This document shows, one piece after another, positions 1 through 7,670 of a stretch of DNA of 19,393 bases (positions are counted from its first letter, which is position 1; each line of letters opens with the position of its first letter). Made by a program: the position numbers and the translations under genes. Source of the stretch: Allobranchiibius sp038199265. Lineage in GTDB: Bacteria; Actinomycetota; Actinomycetes; Actinomycetales; Dermatophilaceae. Where the stretch lies: NCBI GenBank assembly GCA_038199265.1, contig JBBPZD010000142.1, positions 1 to 19,393 on the forward strand, in the 5' to 3' direction. The notes under the pieces were generated by a model. The model saw only the letters and a list, made by a program, of their open reading frames with translations. It did no database searches and was not told the origin of the DNA.

Positions 1-1083
1 GCGGATCAGCCAATACAACATGGGCAGCCGCAGCATCAAAACAACGTTGTTGACAACGAAGAACCCGGCGAAGCGCTGCCATCGCGGGTGAGCCTTAGGT
101 CCCCGAAAGACCAGGCCGTCGGACAAGGCGAAGTTCCACATGGTTGATACCTGGGTTGCCAGCACGGCTGCTGGTAACAACCCGACACCCAGTCCCGCGA
201 CGAAGAGCCACAACGCCACGCTGTTCACGAGCAAACCCGTCGCGCCCACCGCGGCAAACCCGACAGCTGTTGCGGCCTGCGCGCTGAACCGACCGAAAAG
301 AGTGGCCAGGCGCAGACTGGCCAGACGTTGCAGGAAGACCACGCCTTCGCGCCATGACGCTTTACTGTCGCCACTGTGCCGTTCGGCGAAGATGAAAGCA
401 GACTCTGCAATCTGCAACTGGTCAGAGCGCGCCACGATTTCTAGCAGAATTTTGAAACCCTGAGGCCGTAATTGATCAAGATCCACACGCGCGAGCCGTA
501 TCGCGAAGAATCCACTCATGGGGTCGGTGCACTGCCGCAGCTTGCGAGGGAACACGCCCTTACTCAAGCTCGTCGCACTGTGTGACACCATCACCCGGGC
601 CCGATCGGACAAACCCACGGCGGCCCCGCCCTCAACATACCTACTCGCCACCACCAGGTCTGCCTTGGCGCGTGCTGCTTCGAGGAGGAGGACTGGAACC
701 ATCTCGGGTGGGTGCTGGAGGTCACCATCCATCACCACGGCCCATTCGACGCCACGGTCAGCCGCGTCACGTAACCCGGCCAAGACCGCGCCACCAAGGC
801 CCCCGACCCGGTCATCAGGCTCCCGGTGGAGCAGCCGCACGAGAAGCGCGGAGCTTGCCGCGGCGTCCAAAATTTCCAGTGGTGTGCCGTCATCGCTGTC
901 ATCGACAAATAGAATTTGTAGATCACCGTGCCCCATCGTCGAACTCAATCTTTCAATGAGCGGGCCGACGTTGTGGGCCTCGTTACGCGTGGGTATTACC
1001 ACACACGGCACAGCGGTGTTTTTGGCGCCAATCCGCGACATATCGGAGCCAGGCGCTACTGCATAGTCGTCGATTCCGTGCAT
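1..1083 (-). CDS. GT2 polyprenyl-phosphate sugar transferase fused to a GtrA domain, C-terminus cut by window edge
   Basis: This protein probably moves a sugar from a nucleotide sugar onto polyprenyl phosphate at the membrane, as Dpm1/ArnC-type enzymes do for cell-envelope glycans. I translated 361 residues from ATG at 1083 with no stop before base 1. The GT-A fold spans about residues 25-250: PTRNE at 31-35, FVDDSDDGT at 59-67, the DGDLQHP metal/nucleotide-binding motif at 119-125, DPMSGFFAI at 187-195 and RHSGDSK at 235-241. A GtrA-like membrane part begins near residue 265, with hydrophobic segments near 271-295, 298-315 and 337-358, and WNFALSDGLVF near 316. A TAG stop lies two codons upstream in frame, so the gene cannot start earlier; GGGG just upstream may serve as the ribosome site. 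The fused architecture is known in actinobacteria. The donor sugar cannot be told from sequence; the family call is firm. Confidence 0.92.
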   Translation of the reverse strand, partial: MHGIDDYAVAPGSDMSRIGAKNTAVPCVVIPTRNEAHNVGPLIERLSSTMGHGDLQILFVDDSDDGTPLEILDAAASSALLVRLLHREPDDRVGGLGGAVLAGLRDAADRGVEWAVVMDGDLQHPPEMVPVLLLEAARAKADLVVASRYVEGGAAVGLSDRARVMVSHSATSLSKGVFPRKLRQCTDPMSGFFAIRLARVDLDQLRPQGFKILLEIVARSDQLQIAESAFIFAERHSGDSKASWREGVVFLQRLASLRLATLFGRFSAQAATAVGFAAVGATGLLVNSVALWLFVAGLGVGLLPAAVLATQVSTMWNFALSDGLVFRGPKAHPRWQRFAGFFVVNNVVLMLRLPMLYWLIR

Positions 1084-1129
1084 TGGCTACCCCATTCTGC
1101 GGGCGCACGGAAAATACCTTAATGGTCCG

Positions 1130-1143
1130 GAAGGCAAGCCTTC
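1130..1143. promoter_or_regulatory. Short inverted repeat upstream of the glycosyltransferase
   Basis: GAAGGC and GCCTTC face each other across two bases, 47 bp before the glycosyltransferase start, within an AT-rich stretch (about 1100-1220) unlike the surrounding DNA. It could be an operator or a small hairpin in the 5' leader. No convincing -35/-10 pair was seen nearby. Function is inferred from position only. Confidence 0.3.
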
Positions 1144-1276
1144 AGAATTGCAGTCGAAAGGTAACAGGCGTCCAATTTTTTTGGTCCAGCGACAGTATAT
1201 TTAGAACGTCCAAATGCTAGCATCACCGCCACCGAGCCGGGGGGGTTTTTGCAGATCTGTCGCGTTCGGTGGATTT

Positions 1277-1545
1277 CTAACTCTGCCCGGCACGGATACG
1301 GGTCAGACCGACCGTCTCATCGATCAGCGAGCGGCGGCCAACGCGGCCTGTGACTGGGTAGACAACGCGATCGCCGGAGACAAGATGTGCTCGTCATGGA
1401 CCGTCACCGCCGCGGGAGCGGCGAACATTCACGCAGCTCCTGGCCTGATCATCAAACCGTCCTGGCCTAGGGCGGACAGGTTGATCGCGCCGAAGACCTG
1501 GCCGGGCAGCAGCAACGGCAGCGACAACGCACTGTGGATAATCAG
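1277..1545 (-). pseudogene. Decayed fragment of a GAF-ANTAR regulator
   Basis: Read on the minus strand, this stretch gives SALSLPLLLPGQVFGAINL, then MFAAPAAVTVH, then a run of the type LSTQSQAALAA, then SLIDETVGL. In that order these match the end of a GAF domain (final strands and the helix that follows) and the start of an ANTAR domain of the kind found in actinobacterial antiterminator/stress regulators. The pieces fall in different frames: an in-frame TGA precedes MFAAP, a frame change is needed before SLIDE, and a TAG ends it a few residues later. The fragment is cut at both ends, so it is a relic, not a working gene. Strand and family are reasonably clear from the motif order; parent function is unknown. 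Confidence 0.6.
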
Positions 1546-1576
1546 TCACCCCACCCGATGACCCCAACGGCACCGT

Positions 1577-1760
1577 TCAGCGATCCAAACGGCGCAGCAA
1601 TACGCGGGCCCTGTTCACCGCAACGTACCGAAGCTGGTCGATCTGCGCGACGAACGGGTCGCAAGCCGCCCAAGCCTCCTGTTGTCCGATGACGACGTTC
1701 AGACCGCCCTTGGCGGCTGACAGGAAGGCACAACCTCCAATACCCCATGGGCCGGGCGAT
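1577..1760 (-). pseudogene. Possible remnant of a 6-phosphogluconate/3-hydroxyisobutyrate dehydrogenase-like protein
   Basis: About 57 residues ending at a TGA contain PWGIGG, then AAKGGLNVVIG, then a stretch ending DQLRYV. This resembles the piece of NAD-binding domain_2 proteins where a glycine-rich loop is followed by a G-T-L-x-x-x-V-G-G strand and a P-x-x-x-x-x-x-x-x-x-H-V-G turn. No Rossmann glycine motif is found upstream, and the frame there carries no recognisable protein. The resemblance is short and may be chance; a protein search of these residues would settle it. Confidence 0.28.
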
Positions 1761-1883
1761 CTCGTCGTGCGCATGAGCGCACCCAGCACGGGGCCCGAGT
1801 ACCTATGCCTTAGCAAGCTGGTTGCGATCCGATGGAAGCCCCGTCGCACTAGGAGACACCCGCAGAAGTAGCTGGCCGTCGAG

Positions 1884-2060
1884 CTATCCGGCCGGGTTGT
1901 GGGTGAGGTAGTCAGCGATCGCGTCGCGCATGACCCCAGCAGCGGTGCGCCCTTGGGCCACGGCCAGGTGGTCCACATCGCCGCGCAGCGCAGGACTGCT
2001 GTGCGCCGGAGACACCATTTCCCAAAACCGATTGATAGCAGTCGTTATCATCGCCGTCAT
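1884..2060 (-). pseudogene. Ribbon-helix-helix (CopG/Arc-like) fragment or tiny gene
   Basis: A 58-residue frame from ATG at 2060 ends LRGDVDHLAVAQGRTAAG followed by VMRDAIADYLTHN. This has the two-helix pattern of a ribbon-helix-helix DNA-binding domain (x-L-D-x-L-A-x-x-x-G-R-T-x-x-x-V-x-R-D-A-I-x-x-Y-L), common in antitoxins such as VapB. The N-terminal beta strand that would contact DNA is not recognisable; the first 25 residues look unrelated. No toxin gene follows: downstream lies only the decayed material at 1577-1760. An earlier in-frame start exists at 2129. I see no clear ribosome site. It is probably the tail of a lost antitoxin gene, though a live short protein cannot be excluded. 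Confidence 0.35.
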
Positions 2061-2142
2061 GCCGACCGATCGCGGACCGCCGAAGCGAGTTTCGCATGCT
2101 CGAAAACCATCCCGGGGTAGCACCGACAAACCTCAGCCTCGG

Positions 2143-4161
2143 TCAGAGGTCGATCGGGAAGCCCAACGTGACGGTGCGCTCGACTGGCAGGTTGAAGTAC
2201 CGCGCGGGGTCAGCGGCGTTGTGTGCCAACGTCAGGAAGATCGCCTTACGCCAACCGGCCATGCCCGGAGCGCTCGTGCGCTGGACGGAGGCGCGCGAGA
2301 GGAAGTACGTCACCTTCGTCAGGTCGAGGGTGACCCCGCACGGGGGCAACAGGTCGGCAGCGTTCAGCAAGGCCGCCGGAATGTCAGGGCGATCTGAGAA
2401 GCCGACGTGCATCGTGAGGTGCACGATGCCGTCCTCCTTGTCGCCGAGGTCGTCGACCTCCACCCGATCCGGGCCGTTCATATGCGGCACGGTGTGCCGT
2501 TCAACCGTCACGATCACCACCTGCTCGTGCAGGATTCCGTTGTGGTCGACGTTGGCTCGCATCGCCAGCGGTGTGGTGTCCTTGGACGGATTCGGGAACA
2601 CGGCTGTGCCCGGCACGCGTGGCAGCCCCATCGAGTGAACTTCGGTGACGAAGTCAGCCAACGAACCCTCTTTGGCGGTCCGCTTCGCGGTCACCAGATC
2701 GCGGCCTCGTTGCCAACTGGTCATCACGATGAACAAGGCGGCCGCGATCGCCAGGGGCAGCCACCCACCGTGCAGCACCTTGGTGAGGTTTCCGAACAGG
2801 AAGATGGCCTCCACACCACCGAACACCACGCCCGCCAACACCAGCTTCCACGCGGGCCAACGCCATAGAGCTCGAGCCACGATCAGCAACAGGGTGGTGT
2901 CGACGACGAGCGCACCGGTCACCGCGATGCCGTACGCGGTCGCGAGACGCTGCGAGGACCGGAACAACATCACCAGCACGATCACACCGACGTACAGCAG
3001 CGCGTTGATAGCCGGAAGGTAAACCTGCCCGGCTGACTTGTCGGAGGTCTGCCGGACCGTGAGTGATGGCAGCAGACCCAGGCTGCTCGCCTGCCGGGCA
3101 ATCGAGAACGAACCGGTGATGACCGCCTGTGAGGCGATCACCGTTGCGGCGGTCGCGAGTATCACGACCGGGAAACGTCCCCACTCGGGGATCTGCAGGA
3201 AGAACGGGTTGGATGCCGACGTGGGATCAGACAGGATCTGGGCGGCCTGACCCAGGTAGTTGAGCGTGAGGCACGGGAACACCACGAAGAACCATGCACG
3301 GGCGATAGCAGGACGCCCGAAGTGACCCATGTCGGCATAGAGCGCCTCAGCGCCGGTGATACACAGCACGACTGCGCCCATCGCGACAAACGCGAGGTAG
3401 GGGTGCTGACCGACGAACATCGCGCCGTAGGTAGGTGAGAGGCCTCGAACGACTCCGGGGTCGTGCGCGACCGTCCGTAGACCGATGAGGCCGATCGTCA
3501 CGAACCAGATCACCATGATCGGACCGAACGCCGAACCGACCTTGCCTGTCCCCCACCGCTGGGCGAGGAAGAGAGCCGTCAAAATTGTCAACGCGATCGG
3601 CAGCACGAGGTGTCCCAGACCCGGTTGTGCGACCTGCAGGCCTTCGACCGAGGACAGCACGGAGATCGCGGGAGTGATCACCGAGTCTCCGAAGAACAGA
3701 CTGGCGCCGAGCATCGCGAGGATCACGGCGGCCGCGACGCGCTTGGGTGACTTGAGCGTCATCACCCGTTGCGACAACGCGGCCAGCGCCATCACGCCGC
3801 CCTCGCCGTCGTTGTCGGCGCGCATCAGGATCAGGATGTACTTGATCGACACGATGAGCGTGACCGACCAGAAGATCAACGAGATCACCCCGTAGACATC
3901 GCCCTCGGTCGGCTTTACCAGCCCGTTGTCGATGGAGAACACCGTCTGCATCGAATACAGCGGACTGGTGCCGATGTCTCCGAACACCACGCCCAGCGCC
4001 GCGAGGGCGACAGTGACGGCCGACCCGTGGTGGTTGTCCTTGCGCTGGCTCTGCCCAGCTACGCCACCCGAGCCAGCACCTGGCCCGGACGATTCAGGTG
4101 GTTGGGCAGGGACTTCGGTTGCACGTTCATCGCTGGAGTTGCTCACGGTGGCGAGCACCAT
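2143..4161 (-). CDS. kup: Kup-family potassium uptake transporter
   Basis: Kup proteins bring K+ into the cell with protons. From ATG at 4161 the product has 672 residues; family members usually have 620-670. The hallmark GVVFGDIGTSPLYS lies at residues 57-70, on the first membrane helix, after a 45-residue hydrophilic N-terminus. About twelve hydrophobic segments fill roughly residues 50-490. The rest is the soluble C-terminal domain typical of the family, ending in the stretch from TYFLSRASVQ to LGFPIDL. The frame stays open upstream to 4263, but that stretch runs into the divergent methyltransferase start and does not look like Kup, so 4161 is preferred. No ribosome site precedes it, but a -10-like TATAAG sits six bases upstream, fitting a leaderless transcript. 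The gene stands alone, with decayed DNA downstream. Family call is very secure. Confidence 0.95.
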   Translation of the reverse strand: MVLATVSNSSDERATEVPAQPPESSGPGAGSGGVAGQSQRKDNHHGSAVTVALAALGVVFGDIGTSPLYSMQTVFSIDNGLVKPTEGDVYGVISLIFWSVTLIVSIKYILILMRADNDGEGGVMALAALSQRVMTLKSPKRVAAAVILAMLGASLFFGDSVITPAISVLSSVEGLQVAQPGLGHLVLPIALTILTALFLAQRWGTGKVGSAFGPIMVIWFVTIGLIGLRTVAHDPGVVRGLSPTYGAMFVGQHPYLAFVAMGAVVLCITGAEALYADMGHFGRPAIARAWFFVVFPCLTLNYLGQAAQILSDPTSASNPFFLQIPEWGRFPVVILATAATVIASQAVITGSFSIARQASSLGLLPSLTVRQTSDKSAGQVYLPAINALLYVGVIVLVMLFRSSQRLATAYGIAVTGALVVDTTLLLIVARALWRWPAWKLVLAGVVFGGVEAIFLFGNLTKVLHGGWLPLAIAAALFIVMTSWQRGRDLVTAKRTAKEGSLADFVTEVHSMGLPRVPGTAVFPNPSKDTTPLAMRANVDHNGILHEQVVIVTVERHTVPHMNGPDRVEVDDLGDKEDGIVHLTMHVGFSDRPDIPAALLNAADLLPPCGVTLDLTKVTYFLSRASVQRTSAPGMAGWRKAIFLTLAHNAADPARYFNLPVERTVTLGFPIDL

Positions 4162-4167
4162 AGGCCG

Positions 4168-4173
4168 CTTATA
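4168..4173 (-). promoter_or_regulatory. Candidate -10 box for a leaderless kup transcript
   Basis: On the minus strand TATAAG is followed by six bases and then the kup ATG at 4161. A -10 hexamer at that distance would place the first transcribed base at or beside the A of the start codon, and kup lacks a Shine-Dalgarno sequence. No good -35 box is seen 16-18 bp upstream, which weakens the call. Confidence 0.4.
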
Positions 4174-4230
4174 TGAAAGTTTCTTGATAGTCCCCCGAGA
4201 ACCACGCCACTTCAACGGAAGAAGCAACCC

Positions 4231-4881
4231 ATGGATGACGCACCTCACCGACCACTGCTGCACCGATACGGGCCCGCCGCTCGCTGGTACGACGTGCTGT
4301 CGATGGAACCACTGCTCTACCGCGGTGGCCGATTGGCAGCCATCGACGCGCTACGCATCCAACAAGGCGAGCGGATATTGGACGTCGGCACCGGAACCGG
4401 CCTCAGCCTGCCGTTCCTCGCAGAAGCCGTGGGTCCCGGCGGCGAGGTTGTCGGCCTCGACCCCAGCCCGCAAATGCTCGCCCAGGCGCGAGCTCGCGTC
4501 GGAGCCAGCACGTGGGGTGACCGGGTCCGCCTTGTGACGGGCTCCGCCAGCACTCCCCCTGCAGACCTCGGCGGCGAATTCGACGTCGTGTTCTTCGCCT
4601 ACTCCCTCGGGGTCATGGGCGGTTGGCAGCAGGCGTGGGACGAGGCCATCTCCAGAGTGCGGCCGGGTGGCCGCGTCGGGGTACTCGACACCGGGTGGCC
4701 AGCCGGATCGTGGCGACTGCTCACCCCGGCCGTGGCCGGCGTTTTCGCCTTGGGCGGGGTGCACCCGGCGCGCGAGGTCTGGGCCTACGCCGCGCGAACG
4801 CTCGACAACCCGGTCAGCCGCACGTTCAAGGGTGGGCACGTGCACTTCACCGTCGGCTCCGTGCGCACTCCTGCGACCTGA
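4231..4881 (+). CDS. Class I SAM-dependent methyltransferase (UbiE/Methyltransf_11 type)
   Basis: The 216-residue product is a small soluble methyltransferase. Motif I, ILDVGTGTGLSLP, lies at residues 49-61; the acidic end of strand 2, GLDPSPQML, at 75-83; the post-II strand around EFDVVFFAYSLG near 115-126; and RPGGRVGVLD near 144-153. Together these form the SAM-binding Rossmann core. The N-terminal RYGPAARWYDVLS resembles the start of UbiE/phospholipid N-methyltransferase-like proteins. The substrate cannot be inferred. GGAAG lies nine bases before the ATG. The gene is divergent from kup, with 69 bp between the starts, and converges on the MMPL gene, with 33 bp between the stops. No partner gene gives it a pathway. 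Confidence 0.85.
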   Translation: MDDAPHRPLLHRYGPAARWYDVLSMEPLLYRGGRLAAIDALRIQQGERILDVGTGTGLSLPFLAEAVGPGGEVVGLDPSPQMLAQARARVGASTWGDRVRLVTGSASTPPADLGGEFDVVFFAYSLGVMGGWQQAWDEAISRVRPGGRVGVLDTGWPAGSWRLLTPAVAGVFALGGVHPAREVWAYAARTLDNPVSRTFKGGHVHFTVGSVRTPAT

Positions 4882-4914
4882 CCGGGCCATCGGCTGCATC
4901 AGGGGGCGCGAGTG

Positions 4915-7077
4915 TCAGGTGGATGCGGCGTGCTGCGGTTCAGGCAGCGCGTCATCGCCGCCGCCGTTGTCGAGTTTGCTGGGCCACCAGATCGCCCGAC
5001 CGATGTCCTCGGAGATCGCCGGCACCAACAGCGATCGCACGACCAGCGTGTCCAGAAGCACGCCGAACGCGACGATGAACGCTATCTGTGCGAGGAACAG
5101 GATCGGGATCACGCTGAGCGCTGAGAACGTAGCCGCCAGCACGATGCCGGCCGAGGTGATCACGCCACCCGTCGCCGCAAGCCCACGCTGAATCCCCATC
5201 CGGGTGCCGTGTCTTGCGCTCTCCTCGCGCACCCTGGTCATCAGGAAGATGTTGTAGTCGACTCCCAGGGCCACCAGGAACACGAATCCGTACAACGGCA
5301 CGGACGGGTCGGCGCCCTCGAAACCGAAGACGTGGTTGAAGATCAGCGCCGATACCCCGAGCGTGGCCGCGTAGCTGAGCACCACCGAGGCCAGCAACAA
5401 CACCGGCGCGAGCACCGCGCGCAGTAGCAGCATCAGCAGCCCCAGGATCACGATCAGGACGATCGGGATGATGACCTTCAGGTCACGTTGAGCCGATCGC
5501 TGGGTGTCGAGCTGGATAGCGCTCTGCCCGCCCACGAGAGTTCCTGGCGCCGCAGCCCGCACCGTGTCGCGCACCGTGTCGACCGTGCCGAGAGCGGCCT
5601 CGCTGTCTGCGGCCTTGGTCAACACGGCCTGAATCTCGACCTTCCCCGACACCACCTTGGGGTCGCCTCCCGGCGCCACCGGTTGCGCGCCAGCACCGAT
5701 CGCAGCAACCGATGAGATGCCGTCCACCTTGCTGACTGCTGCGAGCACCTTCTCCGTGGACCCGGCCGATCCGATGATCACGAGCGGACTGCCTGCGCCC
5801 GCCGGGAAGTGCCGGCCCGCGACCTCCTGGCCGGTCACCGACTCCGCCTTGTTCAGGAACAACGCACTCTGGGCGACCCCGCTGGCCCGCAGGGTGGGCA
5901 GGAAGGCCGCGAAACCGAGCAGCACGATGGTGGCGACGATCCAGATCTTGCGCGGCGAGCGACCCACGAAGGCAGCCACCTTGCCCCAGAGGCCGGCACG
6001 CTCCGGGTGCTCCGAGCCCAACTTCGGGCCCTTGGGCCAGAAAGCCCCACGTCCGAGCAACACCAGCACCGCCGGCAGGAATGTCAGCGCGGAGAACATC
6101 GCGCACGCGATCCCGATGGCCGCGACCGGGCCGAGGCCGGCGGTGGAATTGAGGTCGCTGAACAACAGACAGAGCAACGCCAGGATGACGGTGCTGCCGG
6201 ATGCCAGGATCGGCGCGGCCGATTGGCGCAGCGCCACCTGCATGGCCACGAAGCGCGACTCCTCTTCGCGTAGTTCCTCGCGGAAACGCGCCGTCAGCAG
6301 CAGCGCGTAGTCGGTCGCCGCGCCCACGACGAGGATGAACAGGATGCCCTGGCTCTGCCCGTTGAGGGTGATCACGTCGTTCTTGGTCAGCAGATACACC
6401 ACGCCGCTGGCCGCCGACAACGCGAACAGCGCGGAGATCAGCACCAGGAACGGCAGGATCGGACTGCGGTAGACGATCACCAGGATCACCAGCACCACGA
6501 TCACGGCAACGAGCAACAGGATTCCGTCGATTCCGGCGAACGCGCCGGTCAGGTCTGCCGCGAACCCGGCCGGGCCTGTGACGTACGCCTTGAGCCCGAC
6601 GGGCAGATCTGTCTTCAGTTTCGCGCCGAGTTCGTCGACCACCGTGGTGGTCTCAGCCCCGAGCGTGCCGCTCAGCGGAATGATCAGTTCCAGGGCTTGG
6701 CCGTCCTTGGACGGCACCGGTCCGACGACCTTGCCGACGACGCCCTTCAACGACGACACCGACCCGATCGCTTTGGCGACGGCCGCTGTGTCGGCCGGGG
6801 TGATGCCGCTCGTGCGTTCGTAGACCACCAGCGCCGGGTTGATCTGTTTCTCCTGGAAGCCTTTCTGCAGATCGGCGACCTTGGTCGCCTCGGCGCTGGT
6901 CGGCAGGAAACTCGCCGGGTCGTTCGAGGCGACCTCGCCGAGTTTGCCCGCAGCCGGGCCGGCTACCGAGCCGATCAGCAACCACAGCACCACGATCAAC
7001 GCCGGTAGCGCGATACGCAGCTTGCCATTCAGCAATTTGCTGGCGGAGCGGCTGCTCTCATCCGTCGAGTGCGACAT
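4915..7077 (-). CDS. MMPL/RND-family membrane transporter (YdfJ-like)
   Basis: This 720-residue inner-membrane protein belongs to the MMPL branch of the RND superfamily, proton-driven exporters of lipids or hydrophobic compounds. It shows the expected duplication: one helix near 20-40, an extracytoplasmic domain to about 180, five helices to about 345, a helix near 378-396, a second extracytoplasmic domain to about 530, then five more helices. Both proton-relay pairs typical of MMPL proteins are present: Asp256-Tyr257 in GAATDYALL and Asp607-Tyr608 in LGVDYNIF. There is no long cytoplasmic C-terminal tail, so it is the short YdfJ-like kind, not a mycobacterial MmpL3-like protein. AGGAG lies 11 bases before the ATG, inside the end of the preceding nitroreductase homologue; the gap between the two genes is 5 nt, implying one transcript. 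MarR control is likely from the layout; the cargo is unknown. Confidence 0.93.
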   Translation of the reverse strand: MSHSTDESSRSASKLLNGKLRIALPALIVVLWLLIGSVAGPAAGKLGEVASNDPASFLPTSAEATKVADLQKGFQEKQINPALVVYERTSGITPADTAAVAKAIGSVSSLKGVVGKVVGPVPSKDGQALELIIPLSGTLGAETTTVVDELGAKLKTDLPVGLKAYVTGPAGFAADLTGAFAGIDGILLLVAVIVVLVILVIVYRSPILPFLVLISALFALSAASGVVYLLTKNDVITLNGQSQGILFILVVGAATDYALLLTARFREELREEESRFVAMQVALRQSAAPILASGSTVILALLCLLFSDLNSTAGLGPVAAIGIACAMFSALTFLPAVLVLLGRGAFWPKGPKLGSEHPERAGLWGKVAAFVGRSPRKIWIVATIVLLGFAAFLPTLRASGVAQSALFLNKAESVTGQEVAGRHFPAGAGSPLVIIGSAGSTEKVLAAVSKVDGISSVAAIGAGAQPVAPGGDPKVVSGKVEIQAVLTKAADSEAALGTVDTVRDTVRAAAPGTLVGGQSAIQLDTQRSAQRDLKVIIPIVLIVILGLLMLLLRAVLAPVLLLASVVLSYAATLGVSALIFNHVFGFEGADPSVPLYGFVFLVALGVDYNIFLMTRVREESARHGTRMGIQRGLAATGGVITSAGIVLAATFSALSVIPILFLAQIAFIVAFGVLLDTLVVRSLLVPAISEDIGRAIWWPSKLDNGGGDDALPEPQHAAST

Positions 7078-7082
7078 GGTGT

Positions 7083-7619
7083 TCAGTGCTCCTGCTCAAG
7101 CTGTCGGGTAGGACTATTCACCGGGTGGGAGTGCGAGGGTTTCTCCAACCGGAAGACGATCATTCGCGGCATCGCGCGAGCCACCTCGTCACGTGCGGGG
7201 TCGTCGCTCAAACCGAAGGCACGAAGCGCCCACGGCGCCTGCACGACCGACACGTAGTGCGTGACGACATCGATGCCCTCGTCGCCGTCGATCGGGTGCG
7301 CACACCGCTCATCTCGCTGCACACCGCCGTGGATAACGCAGCGCGGAGCTGCCAGGAGGTTGCGTGGCCAGTCTCGGGTGCGGTCGGGGCAGACGAGGTA
7401 TGAGCAACCGGCTCGCAGCAACACCCCGATCGGAGTGCGGTGCAGGTGCGCCGAATCGCGCCCCGTGTGCTCCAGCACCCGTAGCCCGTACCCGCCGTCG
7501 GCGATCGCATCCGCTTGCTGAGCCAACAGCCGCTGCACCATCTGCTCGTTCATCTGCCGAAGGGAGGGCTTACCCCCCTGGGCTGTGGGCGTTACCTGCT
7601 CGGACTGCGACATAAGCAT
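7083..7619 (-). CDS. F420-type (Ddn/DUF385) nitroreductase-family protein
   Basis: The 178-residue product resembles the actinobacterial split-barrel proteins that bind deazaflavin F420 and reduce nitro compounds, quinones or other substrates. The core runs from about residue 45: LRVLEHTGRDS corresponds to the family's L-x-T-x-G-R-K-S, followed by HRTPIGVLLRAG, and then WPRNLLAAPRCVIHGG, which matches W-x-x-N-L-x-A-N-P-x-V-x-V. The usual lysine of G-R-K-S is Asp here, so cofactor use should be tested. It is the first gene of a two-gene unit with the MMPL transporter (5 nt apart). The start may be ATG 7619 or ATG 7613: a -10-like TACGCT (7622-7627) would begin the transcript next to 7613, giving a leaderless start. 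FMN-type relatives exist, so the cofactor is inferred. Confidence 0.78.
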   Translation of the reverse strand: MLMSQSEQVTPTAQGGKPSLRQMNEQMVQRLLAQQADAIADGGYGLRVLEHTGRDSAHLHRTPIGVLLRAGCSYLVCPDRTRDWPRNLLAAPRCVIHGGVQRDERCAHPIDGDEGIDVVTHYVSVVQAPWALRAFGLSDDPARDEVARAMPRMIVFRLEKPSHSHPVNSPTRQLEQEH

Positions 7620-7621
7620 GC

Positions 7622-7649
7622 AGCGTAGCGAATGTCACTAGTTTGTCTA
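7622..7649 (-). promoter_or_regulatory. Candidate promoter of the nitroreductase-MMPL unit
   Basis: On the minus strand TAGACA (7644-7649), a 16-bp spacer and TACGCT (7622-7627) form a plausible sigma-70-like promoter. The expected first base falls one base before the ATG at 7613. The -35 box overlaps that of the divergent marR promoter, so a single bound repressor could shut both. Predicted by eye only. Confidence 0.42.
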
Positions 7650-7670
7650 CCTACACGGCAGGGCTACGAT
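7643..7670 (+). promoter_or_regulatory. Candidate promoter of the marR-type gene
   Basis: TTGTCT (7643-7648), a 16-bp spacer and TACGAT (7665-7670) fit a sigma-70-like promoter. The expected first transcribed base lies at about 7677-7678, on the third in-frame ATG of the gene (7678), so the message may be leaderless. The -10 box would overlap the annotated ATG at 7669, which argues for 7675 or 7678 as the real start. Confidence 0.42.

Noticed and set aside
518..1066. Plus-strand 182-codon frame opposite the glycosyltransferase
   Set aside because: The minus strand carries all GT2 motifs in one open frame across the whole region; this frame is Ser/Thr/Arg/Pro-rich with no motif.
1884..2060. 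Complete toxin-antitoxin pair
   Set aside because: Only the helix part of a ribbon-helix-helix protein is seen, and no PIN, RelE or MazF-like partner lies on either side.
4162..4230. A potassium- or c-di-AMP-responsive riboswitch ahead of kup
   Set aside because: Such leaders precede kup in some bacteria, but only 69 bp separate the divergent starts and no suitable fold or conserved core was seen.
4162..4263. 34-residue N-terminal extension of Kup
   Set aside because: It overlaps the divergent methyltransferase gene and has no ribosome site or family resemblance.
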